NCBI GenBank assembly: GCA_022410635.1
Contig: JAJVDF010000281.1
Location: 755,924-819,923 of the forward strand
DNA from: Tretioscincus oriximinensis
Taxonomy: Eukaryota > Chordata > Lepidosauria > Squamata > Gymnophthalmidae
Direction: 5' to 3'
DNA length: 64,000 nucleotides
A program made the translations under genes and the position numbers. Shown here piece by piece: positions 11,401-26,300 of this stretch. The notes beneath the pieces are model-generated. The model ran no database searches. It had not been told where the DNA came from and saw nothing but the letters and a program-made list of their open reading frames with translations. Within the stretch, counting starts at the first letter, position 1; each line of letters starts with the position of its first letter.

Positions 11401-14400
11401 TGTAGATGATTTTCACTGTGAACATAGCATCTGTGTTTTTAACAGGTTGCTGACACATCCAAAGGGAACATGTAAGATACAAACAAGGGGAAATCTGAGC
11501 ATACATAATGTGAATGTAACCTTCTGTTCTTACATAAGCTTCTGTCCTTCTCTTCACAACAGACACCTCTTAAAATAGGTGAGGCTGAGAAAGGTCCAAA
11601 GAGCTGTGACTAGCCCAAGCTGGCTTCATAAAGTAGTGCAGAATCAAACCAGGAGGTTATCAGAAAAGAGACTGCCATTCTAAACACAAGGCCAGACTGG
11701 TTCGCTTCTATATACTCGACAAGTACACAAAAGTAAAGATTCAAAACAGCAAGGCTAACAAAGAAATTTGATCAGACTTGGTCTTCCAGTACTGAGTTCT
11801 CTTTCATAAACAAGAGAAATTATTGCCTCCCTTGCTCATAAGTAAAATCAGACAATATATTCCACAATCAGCAAACGATTATAAACGTGGCTGAATAGAG
11901 AAACTTTCTGAAAGTTTGATTGACACCACTCATTTGATTGACATCGTTACTCAGGGCCAAAATTTTCTATTATATTTCTTGGATAATAAAATTATTAAAA
12001 AGGTACGAATTTTATGTATCTCCCCCAAATCCTTCAAACTGAAGAATGAGTTATAAATATTTATTTATTTACAAATTTATCCTGCCCTCATCTCAAGGTC
12101 TCAGAGTTACAGCAATTAAAAGCAAAATATGAAATATATAAACACTAAAAACTGTGAAAGTGTCAGATTAGGGAAAAACTGCTTACCTTAGTGTTTCCAA
12201 ACCCCTGGGTTTCGACCCCAAATAGGGTCACAAGGGGTTTTCTGTCGGATCATGGGCCCCCAATGTCAAGTAAGCAGGTGTGGTGGAAAAGCTTTTTTAA
12301 AGAATAAAAAAATAGCACTTTGTGGAACTGTGTGTAACAGGCACCTGCAGCAGTTGGTCCTGCCGGTGTCACATCACATGATGCTTTGCACATGCTGTCA
12401 TCCATCCCTGCTTGCTCCCTCCCGCTGCATCTGCCACGGTTGCAGCTTGGGTCACTTTGCCTAAATGGGGTCATGACTCGAAAAAGGTTGAGAACTGCTG
12501 TCTTAGCCAATGGCTATAGAACATAAGCACAGCCATACTGGATCAGGCCAGAGTCCATCAAGTCCAGCATTCTGTGTCACACAGAGGCCCACCAGATGCA
12601 CCTGGGCAGTCTGAATAGAGGAAAGCAAAATATGCACCTGTTCATCACTCCCTGCAAATGGTATAGCTCCTTTAAACATGCAAGAAGAAGGTGTCTGAAA
12701 CATTTATGGGGAGAGATTATTGCATAGTTTAGCGGCCCCCATTGAGAAGGCTTAATCCACGTCCTTTTTTATTGAAAAATATTTAGATTTGTCAATAGGA
12801 ATAATCTAACTGTGGTTTAATGCAATTTTTGCAAGTCTGATATTAAAAAAAATGGAGAGTCCACTTCAGAATTTAAGTTACCTCTTGTTCGGGATCATCA
12901 TCCAATAAATTCACACGCTTTTTCACTACTCGGCCTGAAGCTGTTACTGTTACTGTGTTGTCAACCTTTAATTTAAACGTATGACAATTGGGGAAAGAAA
13001 AACAGTTAAGTCACATTTCTCTTCTTTGACATAACAGCCCAAACAGATGTAAAACTTATACTTTACTGCTGTTATAAGTTATGTTGAAAAACTTTCCAAG
13101 CATCAGATTGATTACAAAAAATGCACACTGCACTTACAAAAGATAGAAGCTATATTCTTCATCATCTAAGGATAATTAAAGGATAATTGGAAAGTACTTC
13201 ATAGACAATGCAGTCAACAGCAGTTTCTGAACTATTGTACCAACAATGCAGGTAGTCATGGCACTGTAAGAATGATGTTTTTCTAATTGCTAGTTATTTA
13301 TACTGCATAACAAGTTCTGAGCTGTCTAAACCCTCAGCTAAACATCAGGATTTGCTGGAAGCAAAAAAAAAGTCCAAATTATTTCCTTGATATGGCAGTC
13401 AGGTTTAATAAGTTTGAAGTAAAGTGGCTGTATAAGCTGGCAAATATAAGTTTACTTTGAGCAAATCATCTGTTTTGAATCTTATCAAACAACCTTCATT
13501 AGTTTAGATTGCAGTTCAATGACTGCTGGTTCTTCAAAATCTTCCTCCATTCCTGCCATAAATCAAGAGATAGATAGCAAGTTGAAGGAGCAACAGAAAA
13601 ATGCTAAATAAACTCATTTTGAAAGCAAGGTGTGGGGAACATGTGGCTTGCAACACCCCAAATCCCTGTGGGCCAGGATGTTAAAACTGACAGAAGATAA
13701 GAGTCTAAAATCTTATCTAACATTTTCCAAATCTAAATTCCTTACTTGTAGACAATTCCTTCTTCTTCTGCACGTTCCCAGATCCTCCTATCCTACCCTA
13801 CTTTGCTACTTCCCCCATCTCCCCCACCCATTTCAGACCATTACAGTTTTTAAAATTCAGTTTACTTGATAGATTCTCACTTTATTTTCCCTGTTGGCTT
13901 CTATGACAAAATCTTCTATAACTTTCTGCAGTTCGGAATTATTCTCCATTTCCTTCAGCTTCAAAACACTGATGAGAAAAAATAATTGTGCCCATCACAT
14001 TCACAAGAGGAGGCAATAAACAGTGTAGTTAGACAAAAGCATGTCCAAGTTGCTTTAAGATTATTCTCAGTATCTTTCACAATTTTAAGGGCTCTTCCCT
14101 TTGGAAAGGGTGATAATTTCAGAATATACATGCACTGCTAGATTATATCCAGCTAGATTATATGTACACTTGCCGTAAAAGTTTCCCTATTGTATTCTGA
14201 AAGACATATCCCTTCTTAATAGATGAAGGCAGAAGTGCTGGGCACCAAAACAAATTGGTTCCTGTCTCCTGCAATCCAAAAGAAAAAGTAGTCATGTACT
14301 CTACAGTACTTTTCTGACAACACAAATTTAATCTATTTTCTGTCCTGAAGAATTAGACTAAACCTAGGGTTCCCAAATAAGATCTGGGATGGAGTTTAAT

Positions 14401-17400
14401 ATCTTTAATGGCAATAAAAGTGAGGATTTTTCACCAGGTGTGCAGCTTCTAATGTCTACTGCACCAAGACGTTGGGGGGGGGGGGGGAGAGAATCTCTTT
14501 TTCATACCCATTAAATTTTAATCTGGCTTTTATGTGGGAACCCTAAGGCACTCTTTGAATGTTTTTGGAGCCTTGTATTGCCAGTTGAAGTACAACTGTG
14601 TGGATTTTTCTAGAATATGTACACAATTTGAATCTATGTATGGTACACTGAATAAGACACTGAGGAAAACCATACCGGTCGAAATGCGTCTGGCCATCAA
14701 GCTGTTTATTACTGAAGTACCATCTCACATTTCGTCCTACTACATTGCATGATATCTAGGACTTTTTATTATATTTGATCCTTTTGAACTTTTATCCATT
14801 TTTATCTGGACTTATACTGGGCAGCTCCAATTTTTTATACTATACATTGTGGTTTATCGATTATTGTTTGAAATATATCTTTATATCGTATTCAGTTGTT
14901 CAACTATTGTTTTTGTGTATATTTGATTTGGGATACCCTAGGGTTTTTCTGTGATTGTTGTGGAACCCTAACAAAACCAGGAAACCCTTAGTATTTTCTG
15001 GATTTTGTTCAATTTTTCAGGATTGGATTAAAAATACGATCAAATTGGAAGTGCAGCGGTAGCATCAAGCTATACGGTGGCACATTGGAGCAAGCTTCTT
15101 CCTACTCCTACTCCTACTCCTGTGTGCAATTGCACCCCAAACATGGCAGTGCTTGATGTGCTGTCTTTCGCTATAGTTATGTGGTGCTGGCTTACAGTGC
15201 TGTGTGGGTGCATTACACACCACCCTTGGAGGAGGGAATTTCACTCCTTCTTCTCCTTAGGGAGCTCGTGGGAACATGGTGGCATGTTGAAGCACATTCC
15301 CTGAAAATGTGGTAACCCTAGATTAAAACAGTCAAAAGGCAAATTTGGTTGAGGACAGTCAACTGGAGCATTATGCATTATTCAGTGGAGATTATGTATT
15401 ATGTGCTGCAGCGACCTATACTGCATCTAGAGATACCCACAACCTCAACTTAGTAGGCACCACAATATATTCCTTTCCTACCAGGGGACTTGGGTAGTAT
15501 ACGCCTTCTTATCCTCTAAGATTCCCTCAAACAAAAATATCTCACCTTGTTATATGTTTGCATAGCCAGATGATTCTTTTATAGGCACAAGACCACCAAG
15601 CAATGACTTTGTTAAAAGGAGAAGTTTATACTTTCCAGCTGCCCCTACTGGGCTGTCTNTAGAGATGGCAAACTGAGGTATGTAAAGGTTAAGAAGAAAA
15701 CAAACTTTGTTTTACTGCTAAGAATAAAACATGGTAATGATATGGAAACTGTCTTTAGCTAAAATGCTTTTTTTTAGCCAAGTTACTATCAAGACATGTA
15801 AACATCCCCACACTACTGGGTGGGAATTTCTATACTGTGGTACAATAGCCCAAACAAGAACCTTTCAAAGTGATTTAAACTGTCTTTCTTTCTAAACTGA
15901 CAATTGCTTTCATACACAAGTTCCTTTCCCAGACTTGTGTACACTCAGGGAATAGGTCTCTAGAAAAGCAGGTAAGTATTCTCACACCCCTCCTGCTTAA
16001 TTCTCTTCTCTGTGAGGCTTCAGTGACTTGAGTACGATACTTCAGCTCTTCCTGACTTTAGCTCTCTGTAGCTTAAANTCAACTCCAGTACACACAGATT
16101 AGAGCTTTGTCTCCAGTTCTATCGAACCAGAGGTCTGTTGCTTTTAGTTCCCTCCAGACTCAAGCCTTGTCTTTAGTTCTCCCTAACTAAAGCAAACCTC
16201 AAAAACTCTCTGTGCCCCAAATGTATTGTTTACCTCAGCCAAAGCTGTAAATGGATTGGCTGTCCAAGGTTCTAACACCGCTTTCTAACAGGGGAACCAC
16301 AAAAACCATGCACACTTTTGGGCTCAAGCCCCCCCCCCCTTTGAGAGGTGCGGAATAAAAATGGCTGAAGAGAAAAACAGTGTTACCAACTTATTAGGGA
16401 AACATTTACCTCCATTGGGAAAAACCACGCCCCCTCTCAGCTAGTCACCACACGCACATTCTATGAAGACGGCAGAATTGTTCTAGCGCAGATTAAATCA
16501 ACAGGCACTCACTTAATCAAACTTGGTCCCACATGGAGTATCCTACCCGAAGTATCTGGATGGAAAGATATACAGTCAGGTTCCAAGGAGCAACACTTCA
16601 TATCTCGTATGCCATTTTTTGCCTGTAAATGATGGAATAGAAGGATTAAGGTGCATTGAACCAACCTTGAAGGAAATCCATATTTTGTTCTATATTGAGA
16701 TTGTATGTACTGTCACCATAATAAAACCCTAAGTTTCTTGAAGGCATTCTGGGCAGTAACTGTAAATAATAACTTATTGGAGATTTAGATTTTNATAATT
16801 TAAACACATCATGCATTATTAGCTCCCAGTATTCAGCACCTTGAATTAATTGTATGAAACAGCAGAATCTCATTCCTGCCCTTTGACAAACTGTATGGAG
16901 AAGTTCCAGTTATAAGATAAAACAGACTAGAAGTTTACACTTTTAATGGGTGTGAAAAAGTTGTTTTTCTCCCTGGGGTTGCTGCCACTAGGAGCTGCTC
17001 CTNGGGAAAATCTGTCTCTTCTATAGCCATTAAAGGTGTAAACTTTTATCCTGGATTTTATCTGGTAACCCTAATTCAAAGCCACAACTGTCACAAGANA
17101 GTACAATAACAGCTTGGTTCAAAACAAAGTTTGTAATTTCTTCTGTAATGTGAAAAATGTGTCTATAATTGGCTTGCTTGTAATATATATATAATCAGGG
17201 GTGGATTTAGGCTATATTTTGCCCATGGGCTGTAATTTACCTACAGTACTTACTTACTAATTTACTTTATTTATTTATTTTACTCCTCCTCTTCCCTCAG
17301 TTACTTTGTGTTTTATAATAATAAAGCAATTAAAAATATTAATATCTATTGGTATCTATATTTTGCCTAAATAGGGCCCTGCAAGGTAAGAATGACCCCA

Positions 17401-18037
17401 CAGACTTTAGAGCACAAAGCAATTAAGACTGAATCACAGTATGAAGATCTGGCTGACCTGAGTTATAAGCCTGAAATAGCTGTGAGGTCATCAGAAGAGG
17501 TCTTCCTGTGGCTTCCCTTTTNTGTGGTAGCAGCCATATTGGAGAATGTTCTGACCTCTGATGTTCATAAGGCTTTCAAGGGCTTGTTGAAAACAAACCT
17601 CTTCATCCAGGCATTCTTTNTGAATTTTTTCCCTATATCCAACCTCACTTTCAATATATTTTTACATTAATTGTATCATTTTAAGAATTTTCCCCTTACT
17701 TTTAATTATTGTTGTTGCAAACTGCTTTGAAATTTTAAAGTAAATATTGGATACTGATGTCGTCAGCATAATTATTCTTTCAATACTGAATGTAACGTGT
17801 TGCCCTATCTGTTGTAACTGCAGTACAAGCTAAAACAGAATGTTCCCACTGGTTTGGAAAACTGATAAGGAACATTTCTTGTGGAAGAAAGTTGTGTTCA
17901 ACATGCTGTACAATTATGTTCACAGGCTGCTTGCTTGTTATCTGTGACTTTCTAGGGAAAATTGAGTTTTTTATAATACATTAAATGGTTGTCTTCTGAC
18001 TATAGTCTGGAGGAGAATCTATGATGAAAACAGATGC

Positions 18038-18096
<59 letters not shown>

Positions 18097-20211
18097 CAAT
18101 AACAATAACAATAATAATAATACAACTGTAGTCTCTGAATAAATAAAGAAATGGATGTAATGGAATGACTGAATAGCTAGTTAGTTTTTCACTTCTAATT
18201 TTACACACCCATTGTATGAATAATATATATGCAATGTTTGAATTTTTTTTTACCAAATTATGGTCTTTTAATGAACGAATATGGAAGATTCCTTTTTGGT
18301 TTTTCTTATTTGGTGTGATGATGTAATGCCAAGGGTATCCACCAATCTGAAATGTATTCTCTAGGGTTGAAACTTCAAAAAGCAGATCCGGCTTATCTGT
18401 GAACAGTCATTCAGGTGAAGAACAGTATAATTTCCTTAGATTTTAAATAAAGCCTGAATTCTTGATAATATAAGCTTATCCTAATAACATTATTAGCATC
18501 CATTCCACCTCGCATTCAACTAATGATATACAAAAAAAGTCTAAATAATATAACAAATGACATAAGAAATCAAAATGTAATTTTATAAATTACGAATGAC
18601 TTCAAAATCATAGTTTGACCCAAACTATATGGACTCGAAAACAATTCCAAGTAGCAAATATTTAACACCTGATCACTTAAATTTTAACCCTATTTCAGTC
18701 ACTTTCAGAATAGAAAAATACAGCAGCAAAGTGAATAGTAATTTTATTTCCTTATTTTAATGAGGACAAGAGATCTAGTCTGGTATAGAGGTTAGTTTCA
18801 GATCTTATCTATTACTCTCCAGTTCAATTCGGCACTCCTTCAGAAAAGCCAGCTTGGTGACCTTGAGCTAGTCATAGTTTTTCGGAGCTCTCTCAGCCCC
18901 ATTTACTTCACAAGGTGTCTGTGGTGAAGAACAGAAAAAGAAGAAGAAACTGGTTTTTATAACCTGCCATTCTTACCCGAAGAAAGAGTAGCTTAGNGGG
19001 TTAATTTCCGCTTGAAGGCTCCCATCCATTCTATCTTCCCGACCAGGTTAATGGTGGTACTGATCTAATTGACATGGACATTACAATTTTATATTGCAAA
19101 TCTTTCAAATAGCTGAGTTAGCTAGTGCTGAAGGCCAGTAGAGGGCGCTCAAACACTTCCATGTCCAACACAGGGCCTCAAAACCGGATCTCTTAGTTGA
19201 AAGACTAGTTCCTTATTGACTGCACCTCTCGTGCCTTCAANGTTATGTAAGCAGCTTTGATTCACTTTGAGCTGAGATAAGTGGGGTATAAAAATGGTCT
19301 CTTCTTCTAAACCAAAGTGGGTTTTCTGAGTTAGAGAATGTTGAAATTAAACAGCTTGCTATTTTGTAGATGTATTATCTCACTCCAAAAGTTCACTGAA
19401 AGTAGCTTAAAACTTAGGTATGACCTAGGGTTCATGTTGCAGTCCTAGGAGTATTCTGAAAATGCCACACATATCTGTGACATTCAGCTGTTTCAAAACT
19501 ATTACAGAAAATCTACGAATGATATTGGATTTTTCGTAATATTTATTCCAATCCAGGACTTTTCTCTCCTGTGTTTCTTATTTGCAAAATCATGGGTATT
19601 TAAAAGTATCTGGATGCTAGGAAGCTCAAGGTAAAAAAGGGATGTGTTAACATCTGGCCATAATAATTTGAGATCTGATTAAAAAAAACAGTCTGGGATT
19701 GTCATGGGATTTCCACCTGTTGTGTTTCACCACCAATAAAACACGTGAATAAATAATAAACCAGGGCTTGATCACACTAGAACAATTTAATTTGTTTTGG
19801 GTCACAAGAGAGATCAAATTAATTTTCTTGAAAGTTCACACAGCAGAATAATTTATAGAGTTCACATATTTCTTGTTTCTTCCTGGCCTCCTTTGAGAGG
19901 CACAGTGGCACAGTGGTTAAGAGACCTGCTGTTTCAGCAGAGATACCGAGTTCGAAGCTCTGTATCAGCTGTGGAGAGGGTTGAGAACCCTCTACTGGTT
20001 TCAACTATAGCCAACCCAGCTATTCAAAAGCAAGAAATTGACATTAGATAAATGGGGACCATCATAGCATGATAGGGAACATAAAATGTAAGATTTCAAG
20101 AGAAAAATAAGCTTGTAAGTTGGTTTGAGACCCTTCGGATGAGACCCTTCCCAGTTCTTCTTCTCCTTCATTTCTTAAAGGGACAGAGGTGTGTATTTCT
20201 GAATTTTTTTA

Positions 20212-20243
<32 letters not shown>

Positions 20244-20256
20244 NTANTANTANTAN

Positions 20257-20301
<45 letters not shown>

Positions 20302-23300
20302 CTGTAATTTTAATGTTACAAGGAATGCCAAAAGGATATTTTCCCACAATTCCAACTTTATCATTCCAATTGCATTCATGGCCCAAATCCACATGGCGCT
20401 CCATGTACTAAAAAGGACATCAAATCTGATCAATTTTTCTATAATAGGTATATTTTGCTCTAAAACAAGGCAATTTTAGTCAATCAGACCAAAATAAATG
20501 GTAAAATACCATTTTTTACAATGGTAAAAAATTCTGAATGAACAATTTTATCCAGAATGATGATGTGCCCCAGACTATAGAATAATGTACACCCCGAGGT
20601 NCATTTGGCAGAAAAAAATAATTTCCTCTGGCCCTGTTTAATATGTTTATTTTTNTTGATACCCACCCAGGAACCTTTGGGTGTAAGGTAGGATAAAAGT
20701 CTAAATGTTGAAAAATATTTCACCTGTTCAGAGATCTTCTGGAAGCTATACAGCCTGATGTGACCGGTACTGTGCGTCACAATCAGCATTGTTTGAGACA
20801 ATTCGGCATCTGTCATGCTGTTTCCAAAGATCTGGTTTGAAAGAAAATATTTTTGGAAGCATAGGGACTCTTGCATCTGTTAAAATCACTAAATAGAACA
20901 AAATGAATTTCCTGCTGGGAAGAACACAGTCAAACCCCCATAAATGTCAAATGTCTATTAACCTGGTACTATTTAGCTAGAACGATAGAGTCTGTCTAGA
21001 ATCTCAATAATAGGGATCCTGGTACCATCAGATATACAGGCTGGCTAAGAAATGGTGCTGAAGATCCATCTAAGTTGCTGTGGCCACAGAACCCTATTAC
21101 TCTCTTGTCAAACTTCTGATTTCTAAGTAATAGGGAATTTACTTTTGATTAGGAATAAACAGTACAAAAGAACAGCCTTGAGACTGGAGCTTTTGGAAGC
21201 TCATGTATTTTGCCCACACATATTATAGCTCAGAATTCTGATCGTAAAGTATGTTCTTTTTGTTTGTTTGTTTTCAGTTCAATTCAGTGCAGTCATCAAC
21301 GAACTAATGGCAAACAGAATAACAAAGTAAAATGTACAAATCAATTCCAGACGAGGTTTAGAGATAATTATAGCATTCTGGCAACATCTGGAGGAATAAA
21401 ATCATCGAGAAAGCAATGCTTGAGGATCAAACCAATCTGAATAGCCTTGAAAAGCATACTAAAAAGGAAACTAGAAATTGAAGATGAGTTTCTCTAAAAA
21501 AAGGAAACAAGGGGATTTAATAATACCGTAAGAGTTTAAAAGGAAGGCGTTGATGGCATGAGTCTAAGCATAATTCATCAGGTATGCATTNTGTAATCTA
21601 AATAGGCTTAGTCTAGGAAAGAAGAAGAAAAACCGGGTTCTTATACCCTGCTTTTCTCACCTTTCAAAGGGATTCAAAGCGGCTTACAAGGGTATTTTTG
21701 CCNGAAGGCTTACATTCTATCTTTCCCACCAGGCTGTATCTACTTGCAGTCAGTTGCAATTTCTTGCAATTCATGCTTTCGAATAGCTGGGTTGGCTAGA
21801 GCTACAGGCTAGTGGAAGGTGCTCAGCCCTCCCCACATCCGTCACAGGGCTTTGAAACCCCATCTTCCAGATGAGAGACGGTTTCCTTAGCGACTGAGCT
21901 ATGCTAGTAACTAAGCTCATGCTAGTAATTATTTCTTTATTTCGTTTCATTCCAAGATGTAACTAGCAGGCCTGAAACTAGGCCCTTGGGGCCTCTGGGG
22001 CAAAGAAATCCAGCAACCCCTAGTTTTTGACACCCCTCCTTAGTTCAACTGTGTATACGGTNTCAGAGGGGAAGGGTATTCTCCAGTTTCCAGCGCATAC
22101 AAAGCCTCAACTGAACTCTTAGAACAGGGATTGGGAACCTAAGGCCCAGGGGCCAGATTAGGCCTGCATAACTATTTAGTATGACCCAGAGCATGCTCCC
22201 TGCTGAGCCATTTGGTCTGGTCCTGGTAATGATCCGTGGAACCATTAGACTTCCCTGGCTAAATAATGGTTCCTCACATTGTTAAAATATGAAGTGAATT
22301 ACAAAAAGAGGAGGAGGGGCTGGGGGACCATTGAAAAGTCCAGGATTTGGGGGGACTGGGTGGGGGAGTGAGCATAAGCAGGAGGAGGAGGTTTGGCTGG
22401 GGTGGGAGTGGTGTTCTGGGTGGATAGGAGAGAATGTGTGGTCTGGGGTGTGGAAGGGGGATGGCCTCCGAGTGGTGTTACAATTATCCAAATGGCCCCT
22501 GGCAGGAAAAAAGTTTCCCAATCCCAGTCTTAGAATATCACCAGGAGGGACAAAGGCAAGTGGATTCAGCACATATTTAAATGGTTCAACGCCAGCCCAT
22601 ACCCATTCTAATGGCTCAGTACCACCAGCTTTTGTCCCCACCTAGTTGTGAATCTGGCTATTAGATGTGCTTGATTACAGATCAAGACTGTTTTGTTAAA
22701 TTCCCTCTGTAGAAAAAGAGCAGTGTAACAAACTTAAGACACTTACAATTATTTTCCATCATCTTCATATAAAACTGAGAAAGTAGGGTCCAATTGTCAA
22801 GGAGTGGAAAATTCAGTCACCTCTTACCAACACTTTAATCCCTATTTGCTTGATCCTAATCTTGACAGGCCACAGTGTCCCATTTTTTACATTTTAAAAA
22901 AAGATTCCTTGAAGCAGCTGAAAAGTCCCCAACTTGAACAGACTGGGAGATTAAAAATAAAATAAAAACCAAGTATTACAATCTGGAAACTCTTAGTTTA
23001 TCACATGACTTGAGTGGGTGGGGAAAGCTGAGTTCCTTAGATTAACAGTCTTTGCACTAATCCAAGTAGCTGCTCTCTGGCAATATCACTGAAATACCTT
23101 TTTGTCAAGTTCCAGCATCCCAATGAACGAAAGAGGCAAAACTCTGAATACCGCAAGGAAGAGAAGCACATTCTGTTGATTGTGAGCCTAGGAAGATACA
23201 TAGAGACAACAAGCATTCGTATAAACCTTGTGCAACTATTTCTAAAAAAAGGCAAGCATGGTACCTTGCTCGTTTCTTCTCGGATATTCAGAAAGGCTTG

Positions 23301-26300
23301 CTAAGTGTGTGTGCGCTATGAGACCCCAACTCCTGTAAAGCTAGCACACTTGTTATTGTCTGCTCCTGAGGCCTGATTCACTAAAAANAAATAAATAATA
23401 AATATTAAACAGCTCCCTCTGAGTTCCATCTTTCCAGGGAGAAAATATTATTTTTTTGGTATTCCGTTACCTGCCTTGGGACCAATAGTGAAGGGTGGAT
23501 CCACCTCAGTACATTAGTTAAAATATTAATTTATTTAGGATTGGTCTCAAGGCGGCTAACAGAAGATTGGGAAAATGAAATACACATTAATAAAATGTTT
23601 AAAAAGACCCGTACCTTCCAAACCATCCAGCCTCCCTGGAAGAACAAAAAACAAAAGGAGCTAAGAGTCAAAAGCCTGGGGGAAGAAGTATGTTTTTACC
23701 AGGTGCAGAAAACTAGAAAACCTTTGCTGTTCTTTTGAACAGACCTTTGTAGCTATGCTTATGACAGCTGTATCGGATTCATGTATTCATTTTGCCTCTA
23801 TCTCCTTCCCCCTAATGGCCAATGCAGTTAGATGAAAAAGGATACAGTATCTTTAATATTTGCAGAGAAGGAAACCATTTCACAAGATCATAAAAATGCA
23901 CCTACTAACATTCTGATTTCTCTAAAGCTCTTAAAGGCAAAAGTGTGTCCCTTTTTCCCTTGGCTAGACTTCTTTAAATGAAACCCATTTCTTGAAAACC
24001 ATGTTTTATGTGATGCCACAAAAATCAAATTGCCTTCCTGTGGTGTGTACCATGTTGGAAACCATGGGTGTAGACATAAACTTCCTTGTTCCATCCTAAG
24101 GCACTATTTGAACAAGTCAATTAGTACGAGAGAGTTTGCAGGATGAACAAATCGTAAAGGATTCGGAAAGTATTATTCTTCTGCTACAAGAATATGGGTA
24201 AGTAAAATCAGGAAAGTGATGTCTTCTCAGAATTCCGATGCATAACAAAATGTGGGAAGCCCATTCACAGTCTACGTCAGCTGTGAGACAACCTACCTGT
24301 CTTGCAGCTGGTGGGACCTTATTTTGAATTGATTTTAAAACCATGATTTCTTGAGGAATATCCCAGGTCAGGTACCTACGGGCAACAGAAGGCAAAGTTG
24401 ATGGCATTGTCACAAAATCGAAAAACCTCAGAAAGAGTCTAAAGGGCAACATCTATGATGATACAGAATCTGCTGAACATAAATACATAAAACGACTCCT
24501 TCTAGATCCGGCTGCAGCCTATCTGATCCAGCATCCTGCTTCAAGAAGTGACCCATCAAATGCTTCTGAGTGTTTTCAAGCAGAAGATAAAGGCAGCCCT
24601 TCCACTGTTTTTTAGACCCTGAAAATGACCTTTAGAAGAATTCAGCCTATACTCCAACCTATAAAGATCACCGACACATGAATTTGTCCGAAGGTATAAG
24701 GTTCAAATCTGGAAACTGATACAAATCCTCATACGGGGAAGGCTCCTCCACCCAGACCTCATCCTTCTTTTGCTTCCAGTCCCACCCATCACTAAGTTGG
24801 CATTCCCAGAATCAGAACCAGAAATGACATTGGGTGGTAGGCGGGGCACTGGATATGACATCGAGCAGGGGGGCACGCTTTTTCTATTTTATCGTGGGAA
24901 AGNCTAAATAGTCATGCATGTATGAGATTCTCATGCAATTTCCCACCACCACCTCTTTTGATAATAAATTCTACAGGCCAATGACTCTTTGGTTGGAAAA
25001 GTACTTCCCATTGGCCATTAAAGCCAGTTTGGTGTAGTGGTTAGAGTGTTGGACTCTTATCTGGTAGTCTCCCGGTTCGATTCCCCACTCCTACATGAAG
25101 CCAGCTGGGTTACCTTGGGCCAGTCACAGTTCTTTAGAACTCTCTCAGCCCCACCTACTTCCCAGGGTGTCTGTTGTGGAGAAAGCAACAAAAGCTATAT
25201 GTGCTGCCCTTTGGTTGACCGCCCTGAGACCTTCGGGTATAGGGCAAGATATAAGCACAAACAAACAAATAAATAAATAAATCCAAACTCTCCTATGCAT
25301 CAGCTTTGTAGTGTGTCTGCTGATTCTAGTGTTNTGTGGTAGGGGAAATAATTTTCTGTACACTTCCTCCTGGGTTGGCTATGGAAGTTCCCTCTGCAAG
25401 ATTTTCTATAACTGTGTTGTAAGTGGGAGAAAAGAGTTTCTGGCCAAACAGAAAGTGTTGGAAACCAAAATGAGTTTTTCTTTGATAAAAGGCACTATCA
25501 AAACCCCTTGGGAATCAGTCCAATTATCTTCCTTGAAACACTCACTTACATACTCATGTAAAATCTCAGTTTACGCCTCATGTTTCCAATAACTGATTCA
25601 GGACTACAGATAACAGATCTCGAGAGAAAAGCTGTGTCAGTCAACAGATTGCTTGGAAGTCAATGACTTCATTGGGCCATAATCTCAATAAAGACACAGA
25701 ATAATGCTATAAATACTGCTAAATTGCACCTGGCATTACTACCTGAATTTGCAACCGGAGGCAAGATACACTTTTTCAAGGATTTCTCCAGAATTTGCAG
25801 AGAGACGAAGAAGCCAGTTGTTAGCCGTCAATACTACCAATGAAGGTTTATAGTCCGATGACCTAGGTAATATTTCACCCTATAGACAAAGAATGTAGAA
25901 TATAAGAGGTGACGAAATGGAAAAATATAAAGAAAAATAGGACATATTAGTAGCTAAACACACTTTGTTAGATTTTTCAGATTTTCAGACTGACAACAGT
26001 GGCTGGTAGGGTCTTCTCCTTCTGTTGTTAGGTCTGGAATTTGTTGTAGATCTCCGCCAGCCGCTTTTATCCATTACTGTGGCTTTTCGTTCTTTCTCTT
26101 AGCTTTTAAAGAATGTCCGTGCAAGAAAAGATAAGAGGCAAAGGCTTTTCTGTCAGCTGTGAGTTTATTTGGCAGAAGCAGGCAGAATTATATCAGCATC
26201 AAGACACTAATTGAATAATCAGTCAAAGAATGAAAAGCATGGCCAACGGTTTCACTTCAGCTAATAAACCCTTTCACTGCTCCACCCAAGGCGTAGCCAA

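Noticed and set aside
13505..13560. Minus-strand frame MEEDFEEPAVIELQSKLMK as a possible DCAF17 exon
   Set aside because: Exons 11 and 12 join in phase without it, and the human protein has no matching segment.
20139..20411. Poly-Ile/poly-Asn/poly-Thr frames at 20.2 kb
   Set aside because: Translation of the (TAA)n/(TAC)n microsatellite.
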